Part shown: piece after piece, positions 23,367 through 32,002 of the stretch
How the letters are laid out: each line of letters begins with the position of its first letter
How positions within the stretch are numbered: the first letter of the stretch is position 1
Source: SFWF01 sp045539925
GTDB lineage: Bacteria; Bacillota; Clostridia; Oscillospirales; Acutalibacteraceae
Direction of reading: 5' to 3'
Assembly: GCA_045539925.1 (NCBI GenBank)
Contig: JAZQGH010000184.1
Coordinates: forward strand, 1-64,000
DNA: 64,000 nucleotides
The notes under the pieces: generated by a model
Seen by the model: the letters and a program-made list of their open reading frames with translations, nothing else
Told to the model about the DNA's origin: nothing
Database searches by the model: none
Position numbers and translations under genes: made by a program

Positions 23367-23986
23367 TAAAGATTGAAAACACAGAAGTATTTAACCTCGA
23401 AGGTGCCATCAGAGGCGCTCGTAATCCAATGAATAGCTGGGCGAAAAGTGATAGTTATTACGACGAGAACGGGAAATACATACTCGGCGAAAACGACCTT
23501 AGCCTTGCAAAAAGACTAACAAAAGCTGGCTCAGATCATCGTAAGTTCCTCCGTCAGATATTTATATCAGTTGATATTACTGCGCCACTATATTGGTGGA
23601 AGGAATTCGACACCTATAAGGTAGGAACTGTAGCAAACTCAACAAGCACAATGCATAAAATTCACGCAAAAGAGTTTACTCTCGACGATTTCAGTCATGA
23701 AAAGCTTGAGGGCGTTTACCTTGAGCAGATGAAACTCGCGATAGACTGCCTTAACTTAGCAAGAGAAGGGTTTGTGGATACTAAAGATAAGTTTTTCTGG
23801 CATCAAATGATTCAATTGCTCCCAAGCTCGTACAATCAAAGACGAACCGTCACAATGAACTACGAGAATCTCTTGAATATGCATTACGCAAGGCGCAATC
23901 ATAAGCTTGATGAGTGGCATACATACTGCGACTGGGCATTAACACTCCCGTATTTTAAAGAAATTTGCGTGCAGGAAGGAACATAA
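23363..23986 (+). CDS. ThyX-like protein, 207 aa
   Basis: Two blocks line up with flavin-dependent thymidylate synthase: WWKEFDTYKVGTVANSTSTM with the region around the RHR-x-x-S motif, and LLPSSYNQRRTVTMNYENLL...YARRNHKLDEWHTY with the 'LP-x-x-x-Y-x-x-x-x-x-T-x-N-x-x-x-L' and 'R-x-x-x-x-A-Q-x-E' blocks. The RHR motif itself is absent, so activity may be lost or altered. Nucleotide-metabolism neighbours fit. ATG 23363 is chosen for GGGGGAGCAACGG. Confidence 0.5.
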   Translation: MIKIENTEVFNLEGAIRGARNPMNSWAKSDSYYDENGKYILGENDLSLAKRLTKAGSDHRKFLRQIFISVDITAPLYWWKEFDTYKVGTVANSTSTMHKIHAKEFTLDDFSHEKLEGVYLEQMKLAIDCLNLAREGFVDTKDKFFWHQMIQLLPSSYNQRRTVTMNYENLLNMHYARRNHKLDEWHTYCDWALTLPYFKEICVQEGT

Positions 23987-23988
23987 TA

Positions 23989-24726
23989 GTGAGTCAGTAT
24001 AAATATCATATTGCCTCGTGCTCTTTTGGGAAGGATAGCCTTGCAACAATAATTTTAGCCAAAGAACATGGCGATCCCCTTGATGCAGTTGTCTATGCAA
24101 AGGTTATGTATGATGAAAACACAAGCGCCGAACACCCTGAGCACGAAGACTTTATTAATAACGTGGCAATTCCCAAAATAGAGTCATGGGGGATTCCCGT
24201 GTATATTACAAAATCGGACAAAACATATAAGGATTGCTTTTTCCATATAAGAAAAAGCGGAGCTCATATAGGGCAGATAGTCGGATTCCCTATCCCATGG
24301 ATGTGCGATGTTAATAGTAAATGTAAGTTGCCTGCGATAAAGAAAATTAGCAAGATTTATTCAGACAAAGAGACAATATATTATATCGGCATTGCAAAGG
24401 ATGAGCCTAAGAGACTCGCACGGTTAAAAGAAAATCAAATATCGCTTTTAGATAAATATGATTATACGGAGGCGATGTGCGTAGATCTGTGCAAGGAATA
24501 CGGGCTTTACTCACCAATGTACGATTTTACCAGACGGGGAGGGTGCTTTTTCTGTCCTAACGCAAGCGATTCCGCTTTGCGCCACTTACGAGAATACCAT
24601 CCTATGATTTGGCAGGATATGCTGGCGTTATCAGCAACAGAGAATAAAGTGAGGGATCGTTTTAATAGAAAGGAAACACTCGAAGAAATAGAAAGGAGAT
24701 TTACGAGTGAAGTTGAGGTATCGTGA
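23989..24726 (+). CDS. PP-loop/PAPS-reductase-like protein, 245 aa
   Basis: SCSFGKDSLATI at residues about 9-20 is the PP-loop (SGGKDS-type) of adenine nucleotide alpha hydrolases. GIAKDEPKRLARL and the cysteine-rich end RRGGCFFCPNAS match phage phosphoadenosine phosphosulfate reductase-like proteins. In phages this family is linked to thiolation or DNA phosphorothioate-like chemistry, or is of unknown use; there are no other dnd-type genes here. GTG start after GGAAGGAACATAATA. Confidence 0.75.
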   Translation: MSQYKYHIASCSFGKDSLATIILAKEHGDPLDAVVYAKVMYDENTSAEHPEHEDFINNVAIPKIESWGIPVYITKSDKTYKDCFFHIRKSGAHIGQIVGFPIPWMCDVNSKCKLPAIKKISKIYSDKETIYYIGIAKDEPKRLARLKENQISLLDKYDYTEAMCVDLCKEYGLYSPMYDFTRRGGCFFCPNASDSALRHLREYHPMIWQDMLALSATENKVRDRFNRKETLEEIERRFTSEVEVS

Positions 24727-25033
24727 TTTCGAAATTCAACCTACAACATATCTCGATGGGAAAATCAGAGAAAACGACTACGCAGTTGTTATGCTTCAAA
24801 AATACAAAGAACCTATCGAGGTGGTATCGTTAGAAACGGGCGAGACCCTTATGAAAGATGAAGGATACTTCACAGTAGCTAATTTCAAATGGGATAAGGA
24901 AGGTTTTTGGCATTTCAATTCCTGCGGAACAAGATTCCTCGAGTATTATACCGAAGGATTGAATGAATTTATACTAAGGGCTATGAAGCTTTTAGAACTA
25001 TCGATTACAAAGGAGGAAGAGTGCGATGTGTAA
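24707..25033 (+). CDS. hypothetical protein, 108 aa
   Basis: GTG start inside the end of the PP-loop gene. Beta-rich protein (YAVVMLQKYKEPIEVVSLET) with FNSCGTRFLEYYTEGLNEF. Tight overlap on both sides indicates translational coupling. Not recognised. Confidence 0.55.
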   Translation: MKLRYRDFEIQPTTYLDGKIRENDYAVVMLQKYKEPIEVVSLETGETLMKDEGYFTVANFKWDKEGFWHFNSCGTRFLEYYTEGLNEFILRAMKLLELSITKEEECDV

Positions 25034-25289
25034 TTCATCAGAACTCCAAGAGTTCGTAGAGCTTCAGGCGATCTCAGAACAGATGCGAAAAGAACGAGCT
25101 CGAATATGGGAGTCAAAGCATTTTAAATGGTTCTTTCCGGAATGGCGGAAGAAGAGAATCGAGCTTGAGGTATGGAAGCAGTATCAGTATGCCATAACAC
25201 CAATAGTCCACGCGGCTATGGCAAAGATTCTCGAGGAAAATATCGTGCAAACAACCGATCAGCTTATAGAACAGGAGGCTAAAGATTGA
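25026..25289 (+). CDS. hypothetical protein, 87 aa
   Basis: Helical, rich in aromatic and basic residues (ARIWESKHFKWFFPEWRKKR). Starts 8 bases before the preceding stop and ends overlapping the kinase start by 4. Function unknown. Confidence 0.5.
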   Translation: MCNSSELQEFVELQAISEQMRKERARIWESKHFKWFFPEWRKKRIELEVWKQYQYAITPIVHAAMAKILEENIVQTTDQLIEQEAKD

Positions 25290-25816
25290 AAGTAATTTGT
25301 ATTTCTGGAAAGGCGCAGCACGGTAAGGACACAACGAGCCGAATTATGGCTGCTGAACTAAGAAAGTCAGGTTTTAGAGTTCTCGAAGCACATTATGCTG
25401 ACCTTGTAAAGTATACTTGCCGAACATTTTTCGGGTGGAACGGCGAAAAGGATGAAGCGGGACGAACAATGCTTCAGAGAGTTGGCACTGATGTCATAAG
25501 AACGAAGGATCCTGATTATTGGGTGAGATTTATCGCAGATATTTTAAAATTTTTCCCCGATGAATGGGACTATGTCCTCATCCCTGACGCAAGATTCCCG
25601 AACGAGATAGATTATATGAAAGAGTGTGGTTTAAATACCCTTCACGTGAGAGTAATTCGTCCGAATTTCGAGTCAAATCTTACTGAAGAACAAAAAAATC
25701 ACCCTTCTGAGACAGCTCTTGACGCTGCAAAAGCTGACTTTTACATATACAATCAGGGAACTGAAGATGATTTGAAGAAAGTCGTCTGTGAATTTATTAA
25801 GGAGAACCTTACATGA
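25286..25816 (+). CDS. deoxynucleoside monophosphate kinase-like, 176 aa
   Basis: VICISGKAQHGKDTTSRIM is the P-loop (G-x-x-x-x-GKD) of phage dNMP kinases. LQRVGTDVIRTKDPDYWVRF and PDARFPNEIDYM are the DVxR- and DxRFxNE-type motifs of the same family. It would phosphorylate dNMPs released from host DNA. TTG or GTG-type start overlaps the previous stop; AACAGGAGGC is the ribosome binding site. Confidence 0.85.
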   Translation: MKVICISGKAQHGKDTTSRIMAAELRKSGFRVLEAHYADLVKYTCRTFFGWNGEKDEAGRTMLQRVGTDVIRTKDPDYWVRFIADILKFFPDEWDYVLIPDARFPNEIDYMKECGLNTLHVRVIRPNFESNLTEEQKNHPSETALDAAKADFYIYNQGTEDDLKKVVCEFIKENLT

Positions 25817-26457
25817 ACAACAATACAACAAAACCGTACTACAATTTTGACATCGATATTGAAAAGATCCTTTTAGAAGGTGGAATGCTTGACGACCTTT
25901 TCTACCTGAAAGATTTAGAGAGAAGAAAGCTCTTCTTCAGCTCTAACGTGTGTCAGGTAACAGTAGAAGAGATTATTAAGCATATCCTTCAGTTCAATGC
26001 TGAAGATAAAGGAATAGACCCTCGTGAGAGAAAGCCGATTCTGCTTTATATTTCTTCTTATGGCGGCGAAATTGACGCAGGTTTCCAGTTAATTGACGTT
26101 ATTATGACAAGCAAAACTCCTATTTACACAATCAATCTCGGTGTACAGTATAGCATGGGCTTCTTAATCGGGCTCGCAGGTCATATGCGTTATGCTTTGC
26201 CGACTGCAAAATATCTCTGCCACGACGGATCGAGCTTTGTCTATACATCAGGTACAAAGGCGCAAGATGAAATGGAATTCCAGAGAAGAGTGGACGAGCG
26301 TATTAAAGATTTTATCGTAGCCAGAACAAACATTACCGCAGAGGAGTACGATAGCAAACTTCGCGTAGAATGGTATCTCTTTGCTGAAGAAGCAAAAGAG
26401 AAAGGTGTAACGGACATGATTGTTGGCGTAGACTGCGACATCGACGAAATCATTTAA
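25813..26457 (+). CDS. ClpP-like serine protease, 214 aa
   Basis: Begins FDIDIEKILLEGG, RKLFFSSNV, then ILLYISSYGGEIDAGFQLID (ClpP 'INSPGG' region), VQYSMGFLIGLAG with the nucleophilic Ser, and KYLCHDGSS with the His. The third catalytic residue is Glu (KLRVEWYLFAEEAKEKG) where ClpP has Asp in RDR/D-F. Chaperone-partner identity is unknown. Phage ClpP-like proteases usually process capsids, but this one is in the early block. Confidence 0.8.
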   Translation: MNNNTTKPYYNFDIDIEKILLEGGMLDDLFYLKDLERRKLFFSSNVCQVTVEEIIKHILQFNAEDKGIDPRERKPILLYISSYGGEIDAGFQLIDVIMTSKTPIYTINLGVQYSMGFLIGLAGHMRYALPTAKYLCHDGSSFVYTSGTKAQDEMEFQRRVDERIKDFIVARTNITAEEYDSKLRVEWYLFAEEAKEKGVTDMIVGVDCDIDEII

Positions 26458-26467
26458 GGAGCGTTTA

Positions 26468-27301
26468 ATGGAAGATTATCTCGGATACAAAGAGGTTGTT
26501 ATTAACGAAGAGGAAGCAAGTCTTCTTTACTCAGGCAAATACGAAAATAACCACGAAGCTCTTAGAAATCAATATGTGGCGTTTTTAAACGAAAGTGGCG
26601 AACTTTATGAAATATATAAAAGTGACGGGGAAAAGCTTTCAAGAGCTCCGTATAAAAATATCAATAACGCCTTCTTAGGAAAGATTTCACCTCGAAACAT
26701 CCATCAAAGAATGGCAGTTGATATGTTATATGACCCTAAAACAACTGTAAAAGTTATTACGGGTAAGTTCGGCACCGGCAAGGATTTTCTAATGTGTGGA
26801 GCTGCTGCTGAACTTATTGAAAAAGGAAAGTTCGATAAGATTGTGTATGTAAGAAACAACATTGAGGTTAAAGACTCTCGCCCGATCGGACACCTGCCGG
26901 GTACATATAACGAAAAGCTTTTGCCATTCGCGATGCCTTTAGCGGATCATCTCGGAGGAGAAGATGGGCTGAATTATATGATTGCGAAAGGGCAAATCGA
27001 AATTGTTCATCTTGGTTTTATCAGAGGTAGAGATATAAAAAACTCAATTATTATCTGCTCAGAGTGCGAGAACATGACAAAGGAGCACATTCAGCTTTTG
27101 ATAGGACGTGTAGGCGAAGGCTCTGCGCTTTGGCTAAATGGAGATTTTAAGCAGTGTGACGCGGAAGTATTCAGAGAAAATAGCGGACTCTCTAAGGTAA
27201 TCAGCGCACTAAAAGGTAACGAACTATTCGCTTATGTAAGACTTCAGAAAACAGAGAGGAGTAAAACGGCTGCTCTTGCAGACCTGCTTGATGAAGTATG
27301 A
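26468..27301 (+). CDS. phoH: PhoH-like ATPase, 277 aa
   Basis: The core matches PhoH: PRNIHQRMAVDML, Walker A VITGKFGTGKDFLM (about 98-111), YVRNNIEVKDSRPIGHLPG, LPFAMPLADHL, and IIICSECENMTKEHIQLLIGRVG as the Walker B region (Cys-Ser-Glu-Cys where typical PhoH has LDEAQN). Also WLNGDFKQCD. PhoH-like proteins are frequent in phages, probably RNA helicases or NTPases. Follows ClpP by 10 bases. Confidence 0.85.
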   Translation: MEDYLGYKEVVINEEEASLLYSGKYENNHEALRNQYVAFLNESGELYEIYKSDGEKLSRAPYKNINNAFLGKISPRNIHQRMAVDMLYDPKTTVKVITGKFGTGKDFLMCGAAAELIEKGKFDKIVYVRNNIEVKDSRPIGHLPGTYNEKLLPFAMPLADHLGGEDGLNYMIAKGQIEIVHLGFIRGRDIKNSIIICSECENMTKEHIQLLIGRVGEGSALWLNGDFKQCDAEVFRENSGLSKVISALKGNELFAYVRLQKTERSKTAALADLLDEV

Positions 27302-27861
27302 GAGAATTAACAATTCTTATTGATATGGATGATACGCTTGAAAACTTCTCCGAAATTCTCGTTCAGATGTTAAATGAAAAGCATGGGTTGTCAGCAGACA
27401 GGCCGAAAGAATGGGATTTGAAAAAGACGTTTCCGACATTAACATTCGATGAGATATGGGCTCCTTTAAAAGAAGATGAGTTTTGGGAGAGGTTAACTCC
27501 TCTCCCGGGAGCCGTTGAATACACTAAGAGGCTCATAGAGGATGGCCATAAAGTGCGAATTGTGACGGCTACCCATCCTAATAATGTAGAGAAGAAAATG
27601 AATTTGATGTTTTTGAAGCATTTTCCTCACTTTAAATATAAAGATGTGATAATTGCCCACGAAAAGCAGATGATTAACGGAGATGTTCTGGTAGACGATG
27701 CTGTCCATAATCATATCGGAGGAAAATATTTAAACATCCTTTTTGATGCGTCGCACAACAAAGAGTATGACGCAGCAGAAAACGGTATGATACGAGCCGA
27801 TAACTGGGAAAAGGCGTACCATATTATCAACAACTATGCAAATCCAAGGAGGATACGATGA
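27298..27861 (+). CDS. 5'(3')-deoxyribonucleotidase, HAD family, 187 aa
   Basis: LTILIDMDDTLENF gives the DxDxT nucleophile motif at residues about 9-13. TPLPGAVEYTKRLIEDGHKVRIVTATHP carries motif II, and VLVDDAVHNH motif IV. Matches the NT5C/phage deoxyribonucleotidase group that dephosphorylates dNMPs. ATG overlaps the PhoH stop (ATGA). Confidence 0.85.
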   Translation: MRELTILIDMDDTLENFSEILVQMLNEKHGLSADRPKEWDLKKTFPTLTFDEIWAPLKEDEFWERLTPLPGAVEYTKRLIEDGHKVRIVTATHPNNVEKKMNLMFLKHFPHFKYKDVIIAHEKQMINGDVLVDDAVHNHIGGKYLNILFDASHNKEYDAAENGMIRADNWEKAYHIINNYANPRRIR

Positions 27862-28067
27862 TCATTTTATACTCAACGGGATGCCCGTTATGTAAAGTGC
27901 TTAAGAAAAAACTTGATAAAAAGGGAATTGAATACATGGAGATCACAGATAAAGATGTGATGATCAGCATGGGGTTTGAAAGAGTTCCTATGCTTGATAC
28001 GGGGAAGGAACTTCTCGAGTTCGTAGAAGCAAATTCTTGGATTGAAAACTATACAGCGGAGGCGTGA
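27858..28067 (+). CDS. small thioredoxin/glutaredoxin-like protein, 69 aa
   Basis: ILYSTGCPLCKVLKKKLDKKG has the CxxC redox site (CPLC) at residues 9-12, and GFERVPMLDTG the cis-proline of the thioredoxin fold. Length is typical of NrdH/Grx-like redoxins. Its place directly before nrdD suggests it supplies electrons for nucleotide reduction, though class III enzymes normally use formate or a thioredoxin system; that is inference. Confidence 0.75.
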   Translation: MIILYSTGCPLCKVLKKKLDKKGIEYMEITDKDVMISMGFERVPMLDTGKELLEFVEANSWIENYTAEA

Positions 28068-28068
28068 C

Positions 28069-28750
28069 ATGAATATTCCACTTAAGATGAATAAAGATTT
28101 TGAAAAAGCAATGCATACAATGGCAGACAACTATGGCGAGGATTTCGAATACTTAAACGGATTCCACGAATCACAGCTTAACTTCTCTGATTTCATCGAC
28201 GGTTTTATAGATAAAAACGTAGCAGACGTAACTATTGACGCAAATGCAAATGCGTCTAACAAGGACATCCGAAGTCTTATGAGCGAAAAGGGAAAGTCTC
28301 ATGATAAACTTTTCGCATTTAATAAGATCTTTTATGAGTTGAAGAAGAAATATAATCTTAGAACCGCGAAAGAGTGGCTTGATTGTGAGTATTCGGGAGG
28401 ATTTTACCTTCACGACGCACCCTCTGCTACATACATTCCGTACTGTTATGCATACGACCTCACAAAACTCGCCACAGAGGGGTTGTTCTTCTTAAAGAAT
28501 TATAATAATCAGCCGCCTAAGCATTTAACAACATTTATCGATGATGTGATTGAGTATATAAGTTACGCAAGTAACAGAAGCTCGGGCGCAGTAGGCATTC
28601 CTAATGTGCTTATTTGGACGTATTATTTCTGGAAGAAGGATTGTGAGACAGGGTATTGCATTAAAGATCCTGATTACTACGTAAGACAGTCGTTCCAGAA
28701 GTTGATTTATAGACTTAATCAACCTTTTATGAGAATCGATCAAACAGCGT
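28069..28750 (+). CDS. nrdD: anaerobic ribonucleoside-triphosphate reductase, exon 1
   Basis: ATG 28069 after CGGAGGCGTGAC. GGFYLHDAPSATYIPYCYAYDL and SNRSSGAVGIPN match the N-terminal part of NrdD. The frame ends one codon after QTA at TAA and resumes after the intron with FVNVSIFDR; NrdD proteins have 'SPFTNVSIFDR' here. Joined to exon 2 it encodes 638 residues. Reduces NTPs to dNTPs without oxygen. Confidence 0.9.
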
Positions 28751-29021
28751 AAATACTTGCGCCTTTATGCGGCGACGCATATCGAATAACGTTGTGAATT
28801 GCTGAAAAATCTTTAAGTTAAAATAAGATAATTAGCAGCCAAGCCTCACTTGTTGAGGAAGGTTCAGAGACTATCCCCTCGGGGAGTACACCGTAAACGA
28901 TTGACGGTGGAAGTGCAACGGGACTGCAATAGCAGTTCGTGATATAGTCCGCTCTCTATGGTGACATAGAGCAGCTCAAAATGAGCGGCGTCGAAGTAGT
29001 GAATCGACGCGAACACAAAGG
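28751..29021 (+). other. group I intron in nrdD, 271 bases, no ORF
   Basis: Exon 1 ends ACAGCGT; GCGC 11-14 bases into the intron pairs with GCGU through a terminal U-G (P1). The intron ends in G (CACAAAGG) and exon 2 begins TTGTAAATG, restoring TTT-GTA-AAT. Core blocks AGCCAAGCC, GACTATCC and GATATAGTCC match those of the helicase intron. No room for a homing endonuclease. Phage T4 nrdD also carries a group I intron (sunY), so the gene is a known target. Confidence 0.92.
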
Positions 29022-30256
29022 TTGTAAATGTTTCAATATTCGATAGAAATTATATAGAAGCTCTCTTTGGCGGCGTGGAATATCCGGACGGAAGTTTTGT
29101 CATTGACAATGTCGAAGAGCTTATAGAGCATCAGAAGATTTTTATGGAAGTGGTATCTGACATTAGAAGTACTAATATGTTTACCTTCCCGGTGCTTACG
29201 TACAGTTTGCTTTATAAGAACGGTAAGTTTGTCGATGAAGAGTTCGCTCGTTGGTGTTCAGATCATAACACCACGTGGAATGACAGCAATTTCTTCGTTA
29301 GCGGAGATGTAACAACTCTCTCTAACTGCTGTAGACTTCTTTCTGATACTTCAAAACTTAATGCTTTTATCAATTCGATCGGTGGCACAGCTCTTTCAGT
29401 CGGATCTGTTAAGGTTAACACGATTAATCTTATGAGAATCGCTCTTGAAACAGAGTATAGCGAAAAGAAATACCTGAATCTTCTGAAGAGAAGGGCAATC
29501 CTTTGTTGTAAAACTCTCGATGTAATTCGTCATATTATGAAGCGTAACGTAGAAAAGGGGCTGCTTCCTAATTATCAGGACGGCATGATCGAGATGGACA
29601 AGCAGTATTGTACAATGGGTATTCTCGGTTTATATGAAGTTATTGAAGCGTTCGGATATACAACGACTGATGAGTTCGGATACACCTCGTACACAGACGA
29701 CGGAATTAGATTTGCTTCGGACATCTTTGCTGTCTTAAACGAGGTAAAGGATTCGTTTACGGATGAATATTCGTTCAATATCGAATCTGTACCTGCCGAA
29801 AGAGCCGCAGTAATTCTTTGCCAGAAAGATAATAAACTCTATGACCTTGATGAAAGATTCATTTACTCTAACCAGTGGATTCCTCTTTCTGCAAAGTGTA
29901 CAATCGCAGAAAAGCTCAGATTAAGCGCAATTCTCGACGAAAAGTGTTCTGGCGGTGCAATCGCCCACATTAATCTTGAGGCAAACTTCCCGAACACAGA
30001 CACTGCGTGGGATATGCTTAACACAATCGCTCAGGCGGGAGTTATTTATTTCGCGTTTAACACACGAATTAATGAATGCATTAATCATCACGGCTTTGTA
30101 GGACAGGATCATTGCCCGGTGTGCGGAGAACCTGTCTATGACACATACCAGAGAATTGTAGGATACCTTGTTCCAACAAGAGCATACTCAAAAGAACGAT
30201 TTAAGGAATTTACCACACGTCAATGGTATGAATATGCGGAGACATTAACGTTATGA
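29022..30256 (+). CDS. nrdD: anaerobic ribonucleoside-triphosphate reductase, exon 2
   Basis: Resumes with NVSIFDRNYIEALFGGVEYPDG. GDVTTLSNCCRLLSD carries the paired active-site cysteines. HCPVCGEPV is a C-terminal zinc knuckle, with the first Cys pair of the usual four replaced (CINHH). TYQRIVGYLVPTRAY contains the glycyl-radical Gly. The final ATG-containing TTATGA overlaps the activase start. Confidence 0.9.
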
Positions 30257-30741
30257 GAGTAAAAACTATCGTAGACGAGGATTTTGTAAACTATAAAATT
30301 CCTTCTATGTTCGTAGGAACTATATCTTGCGGAGGAAAATGCTGTCATGAGGCTGGAATTCCGATTACAGTGTGTCAGAATGATGAGTGGCGAAAACTCG
30401 CCACCATCAACCTCTGCGATAGAGCCCTCTGTGAAAGATTTTTGAATAATCCTATCTCAAAAGCAATTGTATTTGGAGGGCTTGAGCCCTTTGAACAGTT
30501 CTCAGAACTTGAAAACTTCGTAGAGATATTACGAAATGAATACTTTTGCAGTACTCCCGTGATCATTTATACGGGTTATAACAAGGCAGAAATTGAGGAT
30601 GAAATCGCAGTTTTATCAAAATACTCCAATATTATAGTTAAGTTCGGAAGATATGTTCCGGGACAAGCAAAGCATTACGACGAGGTTCTTGGTGTAGAGC
30701 TTGCTTCAGACAACCAATATGCAGAGGTAATAAGCAAATGA
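30253..30741 (+). CDS. nrdG: NrdG-like activase, radical-SAM-related, 162 aa
   Basis: Overlaps the nrdD stop, so it is most likely the activating enzyme for its glycyl radical. GTISCGGKCCHEAG supplies cysteines as C-x3-C-C rather than the canonical C-x3-C-x2-C; AIVFGGLEPFEQ is the 'GGEP' SAM-binding motif and PVIIYTGYNKAEIE the 'YTGY' segment of NrdG. The ending VKFGRYVPG...DEVLGVELASDNQ fits a phage NrdG-like group. Whether the cluster forms with the altered spacing is open. Confidence 0.8.
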   Translation: MRVKTIVDEDFVNYKIPSMFVGTISCGGKCCHEAGIPITVCQNDEWRKLATINLCDRALCERFLNNPISKAIVFGGLEPFEQFSELENFVEILRNEYFCSTPVIIYTGYNKAEIEDEIAVLSKYSNIIVKFGRYVPGQAKHYDEVLGVELASDNQYAEVISK

Positions 30742-30953
30742 ATAAAGTAAGATGTATGGCGCTAAAAAACGGCGACATGATCTCATTGAGTCACGTCGCC
30801 GTTAGAGAAGAAATGAATTGCAGAGTCTCAGATTTGATTGTGGGTGGCACATACGGAAGACTCGTCTGTGTCGCAAAGACAGGACGCAGAAAGTGGTGGA
30901 AGTTCTGGTTGCCTAAATACAAAAGCGCAAGATTTATATATCAGGAGGCATAA
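30738..30953 (+). CDS. hypothetical protein with RKWWKFWLP tail, 71 aa
   Basis: Starts at ATGA overlap with nrdG. The C-terminal GRRKWWKFWLPKYKSARF resembles the KKWWQFWKKK tail of the gene at 1427-1669. Possibly membrane-associated. Function unknown. Confidence 0.55.
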   Translation: MNKVRCMALKNGDMISLSHVAVREEMNCRVSDLIVGGTYGRLVCVAKTGRRKWWKFWLPKYKSARFIYQEA

Positions 30954-31542
30954 TGGGAAGTAATTCTAAAAGTACTTTTGTCGTCATGGGAGCACATGGG
31001 CATGGTAGTTCCGGAAGAGAAGAAAACGATTATTATGCCACAGATCCAGTTGCTGTTGAGATGCTTTTAGACCTTGAAGCCTTTTCAGACAACATATGGG
31101 AGTGTGCATGTGGAGAAGGGCACATAAGTAAAGTTCTCGAAGATAAGGGCTTTAATGTGAAGTCAACAGACTTAGTAGACAGGGGATTTGGAGATGCCGG
31201 AATAGACTTCTTGGCTCAAACTGAAATATTTGACGGTGATATCATAACAAATCCTCCGTATAAATATGCCAAAGAGTTTGTTGAGCACGCAATCAACACT
31301 GTAACTTCCGGCCACAAGGTTGTAATGTTTTTAAAAATACAGTTTCTCGAAGGACAGGCTCGGAGAGAATTATTTGATAAATACCCCCCAAAGACTATTT
31401 ACATATCATCAAGCAGACTTAGTTGTCCTAAAATGGTGATTTTAGCGCTGCTTCAAAGAAAAATTATAGCGCTCAGGCATATGCATGGTATGTTTGGGAA
31501 AAAGGATACGACGGTGACACGGTCGTTAAATGGTTTAATTAG
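30953..31542 (+). CDS. N6-adenine methyltransferase-like, apparent frameshift
   Basis: DYYATDPVAVEMLLD, IWECACGEGHISKVLE (SAM motif I), STDLVDRGFG and ITNPPYKYAKEF (motif IV NPPY) mark an adenine-type methyltransferase. At the run AAAA (31430-31433) the frame should read AAA-AAT; restoring one A gives CPKNGDFSAA...AYAWYVWEKGYDGDTVVKWFN with a stop at 31540-31542, just before the next ribosome binding site. Without it the protein runs to 31609 with an unrelated tail overlapping the next gene. Either a one-base deletion, a sequence error, or slippage. Confidence 0.75.
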
Positions 31543-31550
31543 AGGTGAAT

Positions 31551-31745
31551 ATGAGAATTACAACAAATCCAGACAAAGAATACGTCGAAGAGATAAGAAA
31601 ACAACTTAAAGCGAATAACCACTATTGTCCCTGTGCACTAATCAAGTCTCCTGACACGAAGTGTATGTGCAAAGAGTTCAGAGAGATGGAAGAAGGGATG
31701 TGCCGTTGCGGATTATATATCAAATATAAGGAGGACGACGAATGA
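31551..31745 (+). CDS. ferredoxin-thioredoxin reductase-like, 64 aa
   Basis: Cysteines are arranged CPC...CMC...CRC (YCPCALIKSPDTKCMCKEF, MCRCGLYI), the pattern of the catalytic subunit of ferredoxin:thioredoxin reductase, which reduces a disulfide through a 4Fe-4S cluster. It could recycle the redoxin at 27858. ATG 31551 has AGAGGTGAAT upstream; the GTG at 31545 is less likely. Confidence 0.75.
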   Translation: MRITTNPDKEYVEEIRKQLKANNHYCPCALIKSPDTKCMCKEFREMEEGMCRCGLYIKYKEDDE

Positions 31746-31990
31746 AAGAAGCTTGTTTTACCGCAATAGGAGTAATCATCGGGCTGATTCTGATCCCTAT
31801 CTTAGTTTACCTTGGCGGGTGGTGTGGAGGATACATAGTAAAGATATTCTTTGGAACACCGTTCGTAAATGGCATGAATGCATTGTTTAATACAATAAGA
31901 TTTCAAGCCGATATGATACCGAATATCTGCGGTGTCATCGCAGTAATCGGATCGTACTTCAGATCAACATTCAGAAATAACTCTAAATAA
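31742..31990 (+). CDS. small membrane protein, 82 aa
   Basis: A first helix at residues 5-24 (CFTAIGVIIGLILIPILVYL) with a following GGWCGGYIVKIFFG and a second hydrophobic segment near residues 60-75. Overlaps the preceding stop. Function unknown. Confidence 0.6.
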   Translation: MKEACFTAIGVIIGLILIPILVYLGGWCGGYIVKIFFGTPFVNGMNALFNTIRFQADMIPNICGVIAVIGSYFRSTFRNNSK

Positions 31991-32002
31991 GGAGAATAAT
32001 AA

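Noticed and set aside
23989..24726. Dnd phosphorothioation system
   Set aside because: The PP-loop protein resembles DndC-type enzymes only at family level; no dndB, dndD or dndE-like genes are nearby.
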